A stretch of DNA of 27,019 bases, from NCBI GenBank assembly GCA_033764445.1, contig JANRIZ010000165.1, positions 1 to 27,019 on the forward strand, read 5' to 3'. Position 1 is the first letter of the stretch. Every line of letters starts with the position of its first letter. The notes beneath the pieces were generated by a model. The model ran no database searches. It was not told the origin of the DNA and was given only the letters and a program-made list of their open reading frames with translations. Shown one piece after another: positions 17,035 through 24,635 of the stretch. The position numbers were made by a program, and so were the translations under genes. The DNA comes from JANRIZ01 sp033764445 (GTDB lineage Bacteria > Verrucomicrobiota > Verrucomicrobiia > JAWXBN01).

Positions 17035-18464
17035 AACAATACTGTTTCCAGCGCATGTACCAACTTGTCCATCTGCTCGGCTGTGTGGCGGGCGGTCAGA
17101 CTGACTCTCAACCGGGCCCGTCCCTTGGGAACGGTGGGGTAACGGATGGCGGGCACATAAAAGCCCCTGTCAAACATTTTGGCCGAAACTTCGAGTGCCT
17201 TGGATTCCTCACCAATGGGAATGGGAATGATGGGCGATTGCGCGGCCTGAGAAATCAGTCCCCGCGACAATAGGGCGTCGGAAAGCCGGTGGATATTCAG
17301 CCAGAGCTGGTCATGCAAAAGCTGGCCCTCGGGACTGCGCACGAGTTCAATGGCCTCCCGCGCGGCCTCACAGGTGGCGGGGGGCAGGGCGGTCGAAAAA
17401 ATGAAGCTCCGGGCCCGATTGACGAGTGTCTCGATGAGCGGACGGGATCCGGCCACATACCCTCCTCCGCTGCCCAGGGCTTTGCTGAGGGTCCCCATCT
17501 GGATTTCCACACGCGCTCCCAATCCCAGTTCATCGGCCAACCCGGCCCGCATTTTGCCGAAAACACCCGTCGCATGCGCCTCGTCAATCATCAGCCACGC
17601 CCCGTATTTTTCCTTCAACGCCACGATCTGCGCCAAAGGAGCCCGGTCCCCATCCATGGAAAAAATGGTTTCCGTGATCACAAGAACCCGTCGGGAACGA
17701 GGAATTTTTTCGATTGTCGATTGTCGATTTTCAATCTCACCTTGATTCACGTTCTGGAATCTGGAATCTGGAATTTGCCTTTCCTCAGTGTCTGCAATCT
17801 GGAATCTGGAATCTGGAATTTGCCTTTCCTCAGTATCTGCATCTGGAATTTTGAATTTTGAATCTGGAATTTGCCTTTCCTCAGTGTCTGCAATCTTGAA
17901 TTTGGAATCTGGAATTTGCATTTCTTCTGCATCTGGAATTTTGAATTTTGAATTTGGAATTTCATTACTCCATTTGAGATGTTCCTCGAGTTTCCCCATA
18001 TCCAGATGGGGATACACCCGGATCGTCGCCCCGCTGAGGCGGCACGCATCGATCAGACAGGCGTGGTTGAGCTTGTCCAGAATGACCACATCTCCTTTCC
18101 CGACAAGGGCGGGAATCACCCCCAGCGGCACGGCAAAGCCGGATGAAAAAACCAGCGCCGCCTCGGTCTGCTTGAAAATCGCAAGAGCCGTGTCGAGCTG
18201 TTGCTGGGGGGGCAGGTGGCCGCTGATCAGCCGGGCCGACCCGGTCCCGGTGCCAAAGGTCTCAAGGGCCCGAAGCGCAGCCCCTTTGATGCGGGGATGA
18301 CGGGTGAGGCCCAGATAGTCGTTGGAGGAAAAATTGACGCAGGGGCGGCCTTTGAAAATGATCTCGGGTCCCTGCGGGCTTTCAAACGGACGCAGTTGCC
18401 GGAGCAGATGCTGTCCGCGCAGCATTTCCAGTTCCTTCCAGAGTTCTTGGTCCATGGGTGGCAT
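17031..18464 (-). CDS. bioF: 8-amino-7-oxononanoate synthase with a repeat-derived internal insertion
   Basis: The 477-residue protein is a PLP-dependent alpha-oxoamine synthase that condenses pimeloyl-ACP/CoA with alanine in biotin synthesis. Conserved parts are FSSNDYLGLTRHP, GTGSARLISG, the ITETIFSMDGDRAPL segment, MIDEAHATGVFG, and GTLSKALGSGGG with the PLP lysine. Between residues about 167 and 255 there is an insertion absent from the family, made of tandem units such as EERQIPDSKFKI and ending ENRQSTIEKIP; without it the length would be about 388, the normal size. The ATG at 18464 has a GGTGGAG ribosome binding site 7 bases upstream; 18455 is a second choice. It is coupled to bioD and follows an amidohydrolase gene by 14 bases. 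Other alpha-oxoamine synthases (KBL type) are less likely given bioD. Confidence 0.9.
   Translation of the reverse strand: MPPMDQELWKELEMLRGQHLLRQLRPFESPQGPEIIFKGRPCVNFSSNDYLGLTRHPRIKGAALRALETFGTGTGSARLISGHLPPQQQLDTALAIFKQTEAALVFSSGFAVPLGVIPALVGKGDVVILDKLNHACLIDACRLSGATIRVYPHLDMGKLEEHLKWSNEIPNSKFKIPDAEEMQIPDSKFKIADTEERQIPDSKFKIPDADTEERQIPDSRFQIADTEERQIPDSRFQNVNQGEIENRQSTIEKIPRSRRVLVITETIFSMDGDRAPLAQIVALKEKYGAWLMIDEAHATGVFGKMRAGLADELGLGARVEIQMGTLSKALGSGGGYVAGSRPLIETLVNRARSFIFSTALPPATCEAAREAIELVRSPEGQLLHDQLWLNIHRLSDALLSRGLISQAAQSPIIPIPIGEESKALEVSAKMFDRGFYVPAIRYPTVPKGRARLRVSLTARHTAEQMDKLVHALETVLL
17700..17966 (-). repeat. In-frame tandem repeat insertion within bioF
   Basis: About 267 bases, a multiple of three, made of four units of roughly 45-51 bases. 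Each unit contains a run of TTCCAGATT-type microrepeats (ATTCCAGATTCCAGATTCC style) and a GCAGACACTGAGGAAAGG-type spacer. On the minus strand the reading frame stays open throughout. The 5' edge of the insertion is GAAATTCCAAATTC-like, the same words that fill the intergenic block at 21091-21176. Confidence 0.85.
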
Positions 18465-18478
18465 CGGGGTCACTCCAC

Positions 18479-19738
18479 CTAACCGTGTGCCACGGGGTCT
18501 GTCCATCCAGACGGACCCCCTCCCCTGCGGATTTCCCCGCCCACCATCACAAACGGGACGCGGCCCTTGTGCCAGAGGACATTCTGATAGGCATCGGCAA
18601 AATCCGGACGGTACGGGAGCGCGATCAGGTCGGCATGGGCCCCGGGTGTCATCTCCCCCAGTCGGCCTTCCTGGCGAAGGACCCGGGCGGGGTTGAGTGT
18701 GACCATTCTCAAAATATCCCGGGGCTCGAGCCAGAAATATTTTCTGGCCAGGCACTGCATTTCCTCGAAGAGATTCAGGTTGTTGTTGCTGGCCACGCTG
18801 TCCGTGCCCAGGCAGAGGTTGATCCGGTGCTTCTGCATCTCGCGCAGGGGAAAGGGGCGATGCCCGAAATACTCGTGGCATTTCGGACAGTGGGCCACGG
18901 AGATTTCCCCGGCCTCGGCCATTTCAAGGTCCTCTCCGGTGACGTAATTCATGTGCACGGCCAGGCTGCCGGGAGGCAGGAGTCCGCGCCGCATCAGATA
19001 CCCGAAGGGGGTCTGGAGATTGATGTCGTCGATCCTCCGGCCCATGCCACCCAGAAAATCGTGCAGGCGTCCGGCATGGTTCTGGAACATGTCATACTCC
19101 TCGACGGATTCCGCGATGTGCGTGGTCACCAGCATGTCCTCCGCTCCCGCCGCCTCCCGGGCGAGTCCGTAGAGTTCCGACGAGGCGGTGTACGGGGCAT
19201 GGGGCGAAAGTCCAAACCCGCCTCTCCATCCGGCATGGGGATAGAAAAACTCCAGGAGTCCGTCCACAAAGGCGGGGTCATGGGTCTTGACACGGATGTC
19301 GATGAGTTCCGCGCACCACCACACCCGCAACGGGGGCGGACTCAGAAGCGGCAGGAGTTCCGGAAACGCCTCGATATTGATCGCGGTGGTGGTGCCGTAA
19401 TCGAGCAGTTCCTCATATCCCTGCCCCACGGCGGCGAGGTAATCCGCCGTTGCGAGGGTGCGTTTGTGGCCGTTGATCTTTTGAATCCAGGAGGTAAAGG
19501 AACCGGTGGGGTGAATCAGATTCCTCAGGGGCATGTAATCGAGGTGGCAGTGGGCATTGAGAAGGCCGGGCAGCAGGATATGCCCGCCCAGGTCAAGGAC
19601 GGGCGCCTGCGGATGGGCTGCCTGCAGTTGTTCGGCAGTCCCGAGGGACTCGATCACACCGTTGCGGATCAGGACGGCCCCGGCCTCGACCGGTCCGGTC
19701 CTGACGGGAAGAAGGTATTTGGCTTTTAAAAGCATCAT
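18479..19738 (-). CDS. Amidohydrolase-superfamily deaminase (ATZ/TRZ or aminofutalosine deaminase-like)
   Basis: The 419-residue protein has the metal-dependent hydrolase pattern: NAHCHLD (His63, His65), SPHAPYT (His180), THIAES (His207, Glu210), VHMNYV (His262), AHCPKCHEYFGH and GTDSVASNN (Asp313). This is the arrangement of the adenosine/cytosine/guanine deaminase-like branch (SsnA/MtaD/TrzN). The HCPxxHxYFGHxPFP segment resembles proteins annotated as aminofutalosine deaminases of the menaquinone route, but I cannot verify that. It is the first gene of a minus-strand operon with bioF and bioD. A second ATG at 19735 is possible. It is divergent from the glycerate kinase gene, 45 bases away. 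Confidence 0.85.
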   Translation of the reverse strand: MMLLKAKYLLPVRTGPVEAGAVLIRNGVIESLGTAEQLQAAHPQAPVLDLGGHILLPGLLNAHCHLDYMPLRNLIHPTGSFTSWIQKINGHKRTLATADYLAAVGQGYEELLDYGTTTAINIEAFPELLPLLSPPPLRVWWCAELIDIRVKTHDPAFVDGLLEFFYPHAGWRGGFGLSPHAPYTASSELYGLAREAAGAEDMLVTTHIAESVEEYDMFQNHAGRLHDFLGGMGRRIDDINLQTPFGYLMRRGLLPPGSLAVHMNYVTGEDLEMAEAGEISVAHCPKCHEYFGHRPFPLREMQKHRINLCLGTDSVASNNNLNLFEEMQCLARKYFWLEPRDILRMVTLNPARVLRQEGRLGEMTPGAHADLIALPYRPDFADAYQNVLWHKGRVPFVMVGGEIRRGGGPSGWTDPVAHG

Positions 19739-19783
19739 CTGGATGTTTTGATTGTGTGTTGTCTTTTGAAGTCATCAAGCCAA

Positions 19784-21007
19784 ATGAAATCCGCGACAAA
19801 CCCCAGACAAATCCCCCCATTCATCAACAGGATGATCCAAAACGCCCTGAAAGCCGTGGACCCGACCCGCAGTCTTCGTCAAAATGTCCGGCGCAACGGT
19901 CGTCTGATTCTCGCCGGGGACTCCCGTTTGGACCCGGCGGCCTTTTCCGAAATCCGCATCCTGGCCCTGGGCAAGGCCTCTCTCCCGATGGCCGCCTCTC
20001 TTCTGCGCATTTTGAGGAATCAAAATCCACGGACTCTGATCGTGACCAAAAGGGGGTATGCCCGCGGGTTTGCCGGGGGGAATCCGGCGGATTGGCACCG
20101 TCTGCGCCACAATCCGCGGGTGAAAATCATCGGGTCCGCCCATCCGCAGCCGGATGCCTCAAGTCTCCGGGCGGGGGCGGCTGTCAGCGGCTTTGTCCAA
20201 GATGCGCCGGAAAACACCCTTTTCCTGTGCTGCATCTCCGGGGGTGCCTCGAGTCTGGTTGTGGCCCCCAAACCGGGTGTTTCCCTCGAAAAATACCGTC
20301 AGATCAATGCGGACCTCCTCAAAAGCGGGGCGGAGATCCGGGAAATCAACCGCGTCCGCAAATCGCTGGATGCCCTCAAAGGCGGCGGACTGGTCCGGAT
20401 TGCGGGCCGGTCAACGGTCGTGGGTCTGATTCTTTCCGATGTGGTCGGTGATCCGCTGGGGACGATCGCCTCGGGTCTGACCCATCATCCCAGGGCCCGC
20501 AACATTCTCGTGGCCAATTCCAGGGCCGCCTGCGAGGCTGCCGCCACCTGCGCCCGGAAAGCGGGTTTTTCCCCGCGCATTGTCACCACCCGTCTTCAGG
20601 GTGACGCCGCCCGGCGCGGGGCCCAGATTGCGGTGCAAATTGCGCGCTCGCGTCCGGGCACCTGTCTGATCTACGGGGGGGAAACCACCGTCACCGTCCG
20701 CGGCAACGGACGGGGCGGACGCAATCAGGAGCTGGCGTTGGCGGCGGCACTGACCCTTGAAAAATTCCCGGCGCACCCGGCGGCTGTTGCCTCCCTGGGG
20801 ACCGACGGCATTGACGGACCCACCCCCGCCGCGGGGGCGATCGCCCTGACCGATACGGCGCAAAGGGCCCGGCAACGGGGGCTCGACCCCGCGGCGTTTC
20901 TGGAGCGCAACGACAGTCACATTTTCTTCCGCAAAATGGGCGGGCTGATTCAGACCGGTCCGACCCACACGAATGTGGCGGATTTGGTGTTCGCCCTCCG
21001 GTTATGA
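19784..21007 (+). CDS. Glycerate 2-kinase (GckA/TtuD, MOFRL family)
   Basis: The 407-residue protein has all segments of the class II glycerate kinase family: LALGKAS with the catalytic lysine (Lys64), GSAHPQPDASS, CCISGGASSLV, ILSDVVGDPLGTIASG, the GGETTVTVRGNGRGGRNQE motif, GTDGIDGPTPAAGA and TGPTHTNVADL at the C-terminus (MOFRL domain). It phosphorylates D-glycerate to 2-phosphoglycerate, in sugar acid or glyoxylate/serine metabolism. The ATG at 19784 replaces a weak upstream TTG start that would overlap the promoter region of the divergent amidohydrolase. Confidence 0.93.
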   Translation: MKSATNPRQIPPFINRMIQNALKAVDPTRSLRQNVRRNGRLILAGDSRLDPAAFSEIRILALGKASLPMAASLLRILRNQNPRTLIVTKRGYARGFAGGNPADWHRLRHNPRVKIIGSAHPQPDASSLRAGAAVSGFVQDAPENTLFLCCISGGASSLVVAPKPGVSLEKYRQINADLLKSGAEIREINRVRKSLDALKGGGLVRIAGRSTVVGLILSDVVGDPLGTIASGLTHHPRARNILVANSRAACEAAATCARKAGFSPRIVTTRLQGDAARRGAQIAVQIARSRPGTCLIYGGETTVTVRGNGRGGRNQELALAAALTLEKFPAHPAAVASLGTDGIDGPTPAAGAIALTDTAQRARQRGLDPAAFLERNDSHIFFRKMGGLIQTGPTHTNVADLVFALRL

Positions 21008-21090
21008 TGAGGTTCTCGGTTCTCCGTTGCCGGTCCACTCAAAAAAATCTGTGCTAATCCAAGCCAATTTGCGTTTAAAAGTTCTCCACT

Positions 21091-21176
21091 TTCGAATCTC
21101 GAATATTGAATCTGGAATTTTGAATCTGGAATTTTGAATATTGAATTTGGAATATTGAATTTGGAATATTGAATTC
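21091..21176. repeat. Short-period GAATTTTGAATCTGG repeat block
   Basis: This 86-base block is built almost only from GAATATTGAAT, CTGGAATTTTGAAT and TTGGAATATTGAAT words with a period of about 10-14 bases. The same words form the insertion in bioF at 17700-17966, where they are translated on the minus strand. Confidence 0.75.
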
Positions 21177-21528
21177 CCATAGCCCCCCCTTTGTGATTTT
21201 TGTGCATTTTTGTCGCCAACACTCCCCAATTTTTTTGATTGAATTTTCCCCTCTCCCACCCCAAGATTTTTCCCGTTGGGTCCTTATGGACGACGCCTCA
21301 CACACATTCGACAGGTCAGGGGCCTTTTTATCTGGAGTGCGCCACTGACGGGGCAGCGCATGTCTTCAAAACGGCTCCCACCCGAACGGGGATTTTCCCG
21401 CAGACCTCGCAGATGAACGCGGATGTTTTTTGAGAACCAGACCCCCTCCATAGAATGAATCTTATGCCCCCGGAACGCACGCGCTCTCGCCCTCGACACA
21501 CAAAATAGGGATTCTTTCTGAACTGACC

Positions 21529-21575
21529 GGGGAGCGCACGCGCCCCCGCGTGCACCAGGAGACGCCCCCGCCTCC
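21529..21575 (+). repeat. Double-hairpin repeat, copy C
   Basis: GGGGAGC, then GCACGCG / CCCC / CGCGTGC (21536-21553), linker ACCA, then GGAGACG / CCCC / CGCCTCC (21558-21575). Hairpin 2 has one A-C mismatch relative to copy A. Upstream bases from about 21499 match those before copy B. A weaker, decayed relative (GCACGCGCTCTCGCC) starts near 21476. Confidence 0.82.
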
Positions 21576-21617
21576 ACTCAGAAACAAACCTTACATGAAA
21601 TAAAAATGATTTCTCTC

Positions 21618-21646
21618 TTGATTCATCATGTATCAACCTTTATAAG
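21618..21646 (+). promoter_or_regulatory. Sigma-70-like promoter reading into the cassette array
   Basis: TTGATT (21618-21623) and TATAAG (21641-21646) are separated by 17 bases in an AT-rich stretch 80 bases before the first cassette boundary, pointing toward the cassette genes. It is placed where an integron Pc promoter would act, but there is no experimental or positional proof. Confidence 0.35.
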
Positions 21647-21725
21647 AATTAGATCAACATATTTCCTGTGATTAAAATAGGCAGAAATCACTAGAAATAG
21701 ACAGAAAGAAATCTGCCGAATACCT

Positions 21726-21732
21726 GTTCGGT
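21726..21732 (+). other. Left-most recombination core of the cassette array (attI- or attC-derived)
   Basis: GTTCGGT is the exact reverse complement of the ACCGAAC that begins the attC at the end of the first cassette (22308-22314), as required if both ends came from one circular cassette. The bases before it do not form a recognisable attC, so it may be the attI core or a decayed site. Confidence 0.6.
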
Positions 21733-21740
21733 AAGATAAT

Positions 21741-22307
21741 ATGCCCTCGCAGTTCTTCTACATATACGCGCTGAAGGATCCATCCTCGAATCCCGCCAAG
21801 CCGTTCTACATTGGCAAAGGCACAGGGAGTCGAGCGTTCGACCATATCGCTCGTCCGGACGGAACAAAGAAGTGGAAACGAATCGAAGAGATTAAGCGAA
21901 AGGGGTTTGATCCACTCGTCGCCATCCTTGCGGATGATCTTTCCGAGGCGCAAGCGCTCAAACTTGAGTCGGAATTGATCTCTGCTTTTGGCGTAGAGGT
22001 GTCTGGCGGACTACTTACTAACTCCGTTATTCCATCCGGGCTTGGCGGCAAGAAGCGAGCTAACCTGATCCTTCCACACGGGGTGGTGGAGAAGGCGCAG
22101 CTTGGCTTGCAACTACTCAAGGATGCGATTTTGGAATTTACCGAGGCAAACAAGGATGGCGTTGGAAACTCCGACGTCGCGAGCCTTTTAGGTTTGAGGA
22201 GCGACTACCGAGGAAGGCAGAAGGATTACCTTTCCTACAGTATTCTCGGCCTGCTACTGCGGGAAGGACGTATCACTCGGCATGAGCGCAAACACAAAAT
22301 CAAATAA
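21741..22307 (+). CDS. GIY-YIG nuclease-like protein (cassette 1)
   Basis: The 188-residue protein starts with FFYIYALKDP and PFYIGKGTGSRAFDH, the GIY-YIG core in the FYIY/FYIG form also seen in LEM-3-like domains, with the catalytic arginine candidate Arg31 and a KLESELI helix carrying the metal-binding glutamate (Glu76 or Glu78). The C-terminal half (from about 110) is unrelated to known nucleases by eye. GIY-YIG proteins cut DNA in repair, restriction or mobile elements. It is the only gene of the first cassette, reads in the array direction, and starts 9 bases after the recombination core. Its base composition is lower in GC than the upstream backbone. Confidence 0.75.
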   Translation: MPSQFFYIYALKDPSSNPAKPFYIGKGTGSRAFDHIARPDGTKKWKRIEEIKRKGFDPLVAILADDLSEAQALKLESELISAFGVEVSGGLLTNSVIPSGLGGKKRANLILPHGVVEKAQLGLQLLKDAILEFTEANKDGVGNSDVASLLGLRSDYRGRQKDYLSYSILGLLLREGRITRHERKHKIK

Positions 22308-22366
22308 ACCGAACAAGGCGGTGGACTCAACGCGCTGCCGCGCGTGAGTCACCTTTGACGTTAGAC
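22308..22366 (+). other. attC site 1 (cassettes 1/2)
   Basis: Begins ACCGAAC and ends GTTAGAC. The inner arms GGTGgACTCAaCGCG and CGCGTGAGTCACC pair with an extrahelical G and A in the left arm, the hallmark of a folded attC. 59 bases long. It shares its arm sequence with attC 3. Confidence 0.9.
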
Positions 22367-22413
22367 GGCCACGATTTCTCACTGCACACCACAACCAAAA
22401 AAGGAAAAACAAA

Positions 22414-22785
22414 ATGCCGACGAAAGATGATTACAGGAAAGTTGCACGCATCGTGAAGAAGGAGCTTGATATGGACAAGCAGGCGTTCAGGACGTATCAG
22501 CGCGACAGCTTCACCACGCAGTTGAAGGCCATTTCAGGCGCTGGCGCGCACACGAAGGGCGGAGACACATGGGCAGAGTTGGAGGCCGCCTTCATTCAGG
22601 AGGGGCTTCTGGTTTATCCGCCTTTGGGCGACACCGAGGAGGATGGTTTCACTCGCGTATATCGTAGCGGCAGCCGCATCGCAGGCATTCTCAATGCCAT
22701 CAGATTTCCGGGTGGTGGCAGCGATGAGGAGTTGTCGCTGTTGCTTGGGAAGCTCAAGACTCAGACCTACGACCAGGGGGCTTGA
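22414..22785 (+). CDS. Unknown soluble protein (cassette 2)
   Basis: The 123-residue product is hydrophilic, without signal peptide or membrane segment. The N-terminal half is helical and basic (KDDYRKVARIVKKELDMDKQ); the C-terminal half has TEEDGFTRVYRSGS, NAIRFPGGGSDEEL and LLLGKLKTQ. I do not recognise a family. An AAGGA ribosome binding site precedes the ATG. The cassette is 529 bases and the ORF fills most of it. Small cassette proteins of this kind are often toxin/antitoxin, defence or metabolic accessory factors, but nothing in the sequence decides. Confidence 0.7.
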   Translation: MPTKDDYRKVARIVKKELDMDKQAFRTYQRDSFTTQLKAISGAGAHTKGGDTWAELEAAFIQEGLLVYPPLGDTEEDGFTRVYRSGSRIAGILNAIRFPGGGSDEELSLLLGKLKTQTYDQGA

Positions 22786-22802
22786 GATGTGAGAGGTTGG
22801 CC

Positions 22803-22895
22803 GTCTAACCATGCGCTGCAGCGAACCCGGCCATCGCGTCGCGGTTGCAATCGTGGCGTCCCGTGGGCCGGGTCGCTGAGCTTGGGTCGTTAGGT
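22803..22895 (+). other. attC site 2 (cassettes 2/3)
   Basis: Begins GTCTAAC, the reverse complement of the GTTAGAC that opens cassette 2, and ends GTTAGGT. Inner arms GCTGCAGCGAACCCGGCC and GGCCGGGTCGCTGAGC pair with extrahelical bases on the left arm; the loop is long. 93 bases. Confidence 0.9.
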
Positions 22896-22908
22896 AAAAA
22901 AACCCACT

Positions 22909-23817
22909 ATGAACAAAATCAAATTTCTCCTATTGGCAATTATTGCCATCATCGGAATTGCATTCGGAGCAATTTGGTTATTCAACATTGCCACCGGATC
23001 AAAACCATGTTCCGTCCCGTGGCAGCCCAAACGCTCTAAGGCAGAAATTCATGCCGCTTGCTTGGTGCATGTGCAAGAGGCTGACCGAAAAGCAACAGAA
23101 GCCATCGCTCGCCGCGCAGCAGAATTTTCGTCGTTCGTGCAGTCGCGTAAAGCCGGAGCAAAGCCCTTCTCGAAAGATATTGTCTCGCTCTACGGCAAGT
23201 GGAGAGCGGTCAAGCCGTATCTTCCATTTACGGACAAGGAGGGGCATAAGAAATTTGTGGTCGAGAAATTTAATCAACATATTTTCACCTCTGCTGATCT
23301 TGCTTCAGCCGTGAAGCTGTCTGTTGAAGGCAGCGTTAAAGATATGGAAGGCATTGAGAACGAGTTGGCGGTCGCTCTTCGCCAAGAAGTGCTTGGACGT
23401 TCACTATCACCTGGTGAGATTCCTATTGCAGCCCAGGAATTTAAGAAGGCTGTTGAAAGGATTGTGTCGGCGTCGCAATGGGACGCGGCAAAGACAGCTG
23501 GCAATCTTGTGGTTTCAGAGGTAGCTGCGCAGGTCGGGACTCAGGTCTTGATTCGCCTTGGCGTATCGGCGGGTATTCTTACTACAGGGGCGGTAAATTC
23601 TTGGTGGTCACTGGGCGCGGCATTCGTGATTGGCTTGGTGGTGGATGTGGTTTGGGAGTGGATTGATGACCCTGCGGGTGATATCGAGAAGGAAATGACT
23701 CTGGCACTCGACAATCTTTCGAATCAAGGTTCCACTGCCATTCGGGAGGAGATGACAATGGCTCTTTCAAAGCGATGTGATCTGTGGAAGAAGACTGTTG
23801 AGGAGATTGCGCCATGA
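22909..23817 (+). CDS. Unknown membrane protein, first gene of the two-gene cassette 3
   Basis: The 302-residue protein has an N-terminal hydrophobic anchor or signal (IKFLLLAIIAIIGIAFGAIWLF). A long helical and charged extracytoplasmic region follows (ADRKATEAIARRAAEFSSFV, then an LYGKWRAVKPYLPF segment). Near residues 200-250 lies a glycine/alanine-rich hydrophobic stretch (VGTQVLIRLGVSAGILTTGA, then WWSLGAAFVIGLVVDVVWEW) followed by IDDPAGDIEKEM. That resembles a pore-forming or membrane-inserting hairpin, but I recognise no named family. Its stop overlaps the next gene's start by 4 bases (ATGA), so the two products are translationally coupled and were mobilised together in one 1849-base cassette. 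Confidence 0.75.
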   Translation: MNKIKFLLLAIIAIIGIAFGAIWLFNIATGSKPCSVPWQPKRSKAEIHAACLVHVQEADRKATEAIARRAAEFSSFVQSRKAGAKPFSKDIVSLYGKWRAVKPYLPFTDKEGHKKFVVEKFNQHIFTSADLASAVKLSVEGSVKDMEGIENELAVALRQEVLGRSLSPGEIPIAAQEFKKAVERIVSASQWDAAKTAGNLVVSEVAAQVGTQVLIRLGVSAGILTTGAVNSWWSLGAAFVIGLVVDVVWEWIDDPAGDIEKEMTLALDNLSNQGSTAIREEMTMALSKRCDLWKKTVEEIAP

Positions 23818-24635
23818 GATTTCTATGCATTTATTTTTTAGCAGTTTTTTATATATTGGTTTTGCCGCAGGCTGCAGTCTGCGGCACCGCCAACGGAGCA
23901 ATACGCGAGACGGCAGAGTTTATACTGTCAAAGTTTGGAAAGGGAGCGGCAGGAAAAACCCTCGAAGAGGTAACAGACGCGACAGCCAAGGCTGTCGCTC
24001 GTTACGGAGATGATGCTCTCCCTCTTCTTCGCAAATCGGGGCACGCCGGTTTTGCTGCCCTAAATGAAGCGGGAGAAAGTGCTCCCGATGTTATCAGACT
24101 CTATGCTCGCAAAGGTGACGAAGCTATTTGGGTTATTTCAGAGCCGAAAAAGCTCGCCATCTTCATCAAGCATGGGGATTCCGCTGCGGATGCACTCCTC
24201 AAGCACCCAGGAATTGCGGATACCCTCATAGGACGATACGGTGACGAAGCTGTCGGAGCGTTGAACACTGTTTCGCGGCAGAACGCTCAGAGATTGAGTA
24301 TGGTTGCTGATAATGGGTTGTTCGCGGCAACGCCAAGAAGTAAGGAATTGCTTCCCGTTATTCGGCAACACGGAGACGAAGCGATGGATTTCATCTGGAA
24401 GAACAAGGGCTCCTTGGCGATTGCGGCGGTATTGGGCACTTTCCTGGCTGAACCGCAAACATACATTTCTGGTGCGAAGGAGTTAATTGTATCTCCTGTA
24501 GTCGAGCCGATTGCCAGAAGCACGAATTGGACGCTTATCACGGCAGGGGTTTTGATCGTTGTATTTCTGCCATTCATTGCCCGTTCCGTCATGAAGGCAA
24601 GGCGAGCGATGAGGCCAACAAAAACAAGCACCTAA
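23814..24635 (+). CDS. Unknown exported/membrane repeat protein, second gene of cassette 3
   Basis: The 273-residue protein starts with a signal peptide (FLCIYFLAVFYILVLPQAAVCG, cut near VCG). About six degenerate helical repeats follow, in which GD-A is recurrent: RYGDDALPLLRKSG, then ARKGDEAIWVIS, KHGDSAADALLKH, RYGDEAVGALN and RQHGDEAMDFIWK. Two hydrophobic segments lie near 216-232 and 246-262, then a basic tail. The repeats look HEAT/ARM-like and would form a scaffold in the periplasm. I believe related proteins occur in PVC bacteria but cannot name a function. It overlaps the upstream membrane protein gene by 4 bases. The stop lies inside the start of attC 3. Confidence 0.75.
   Translation: MRFLCIYFLAVFYILVLPQAAVCGTANGAIRETAEFILSKFGKGAAGKTLEEVTDATAKAVARYGDDALPLLRKSGHAGFAALNEAGESAPDVIRLYARKGDEAIWVISEPKKLAIFIKHGDSAADALLKHPGIADTLIGRYGDEAVGALNTVSRQNAQRLSMVADNGLFAATPRSKELLPVIRQHGDEAMDFIWKNKGSLAIAAVLGTFLAEPQTYISGAKELIVSPVVEPIARSTNWTLITAGVLIVVFLPFIARSVMKARRAMRPTKTST

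Larger units (their letters stand above)
21008..21740. other. 733-base gene-free region at the left edge of the cassette array
   Basis: No credible gene. Contents in order: a TTTGCGTTTAAAAGTTC-type phrase, a dense GAATTTTGAATCTGG block (21091-21176), a TTGTGATTTTTGTGC phrase that is the reverse-strand counterpart of 16050-16090, a CGCAGATGAACGCGGATG tandem near 21395-21430, copy C of the double hairpin, then an AT-rich stretch with a promoter-like pair and the first recombination core at 21726. Minus-strand open frames here are only translated repeats. Confidence 0.6.

Noticed and set aside
17754..17965. CRISPR-like regularly spaced repeats
   Set aside because: The units are contiguous low-complexity words inside an open bioF frame, with no constant repeat/unique spacer pattern and no cas genes.
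21002..21305. Minus-strand ORFs of 76-104 codons
   Set aside because: They are translations of the GAATTT microrepeat block (PNSIFKIPDSKF-type peptides) without a start signal or homology.
21008..21740. An integron integrase at the left end of the array
   Set aside because: No frame on either strand here is long enough or carries tyrosine recombinase motifs.
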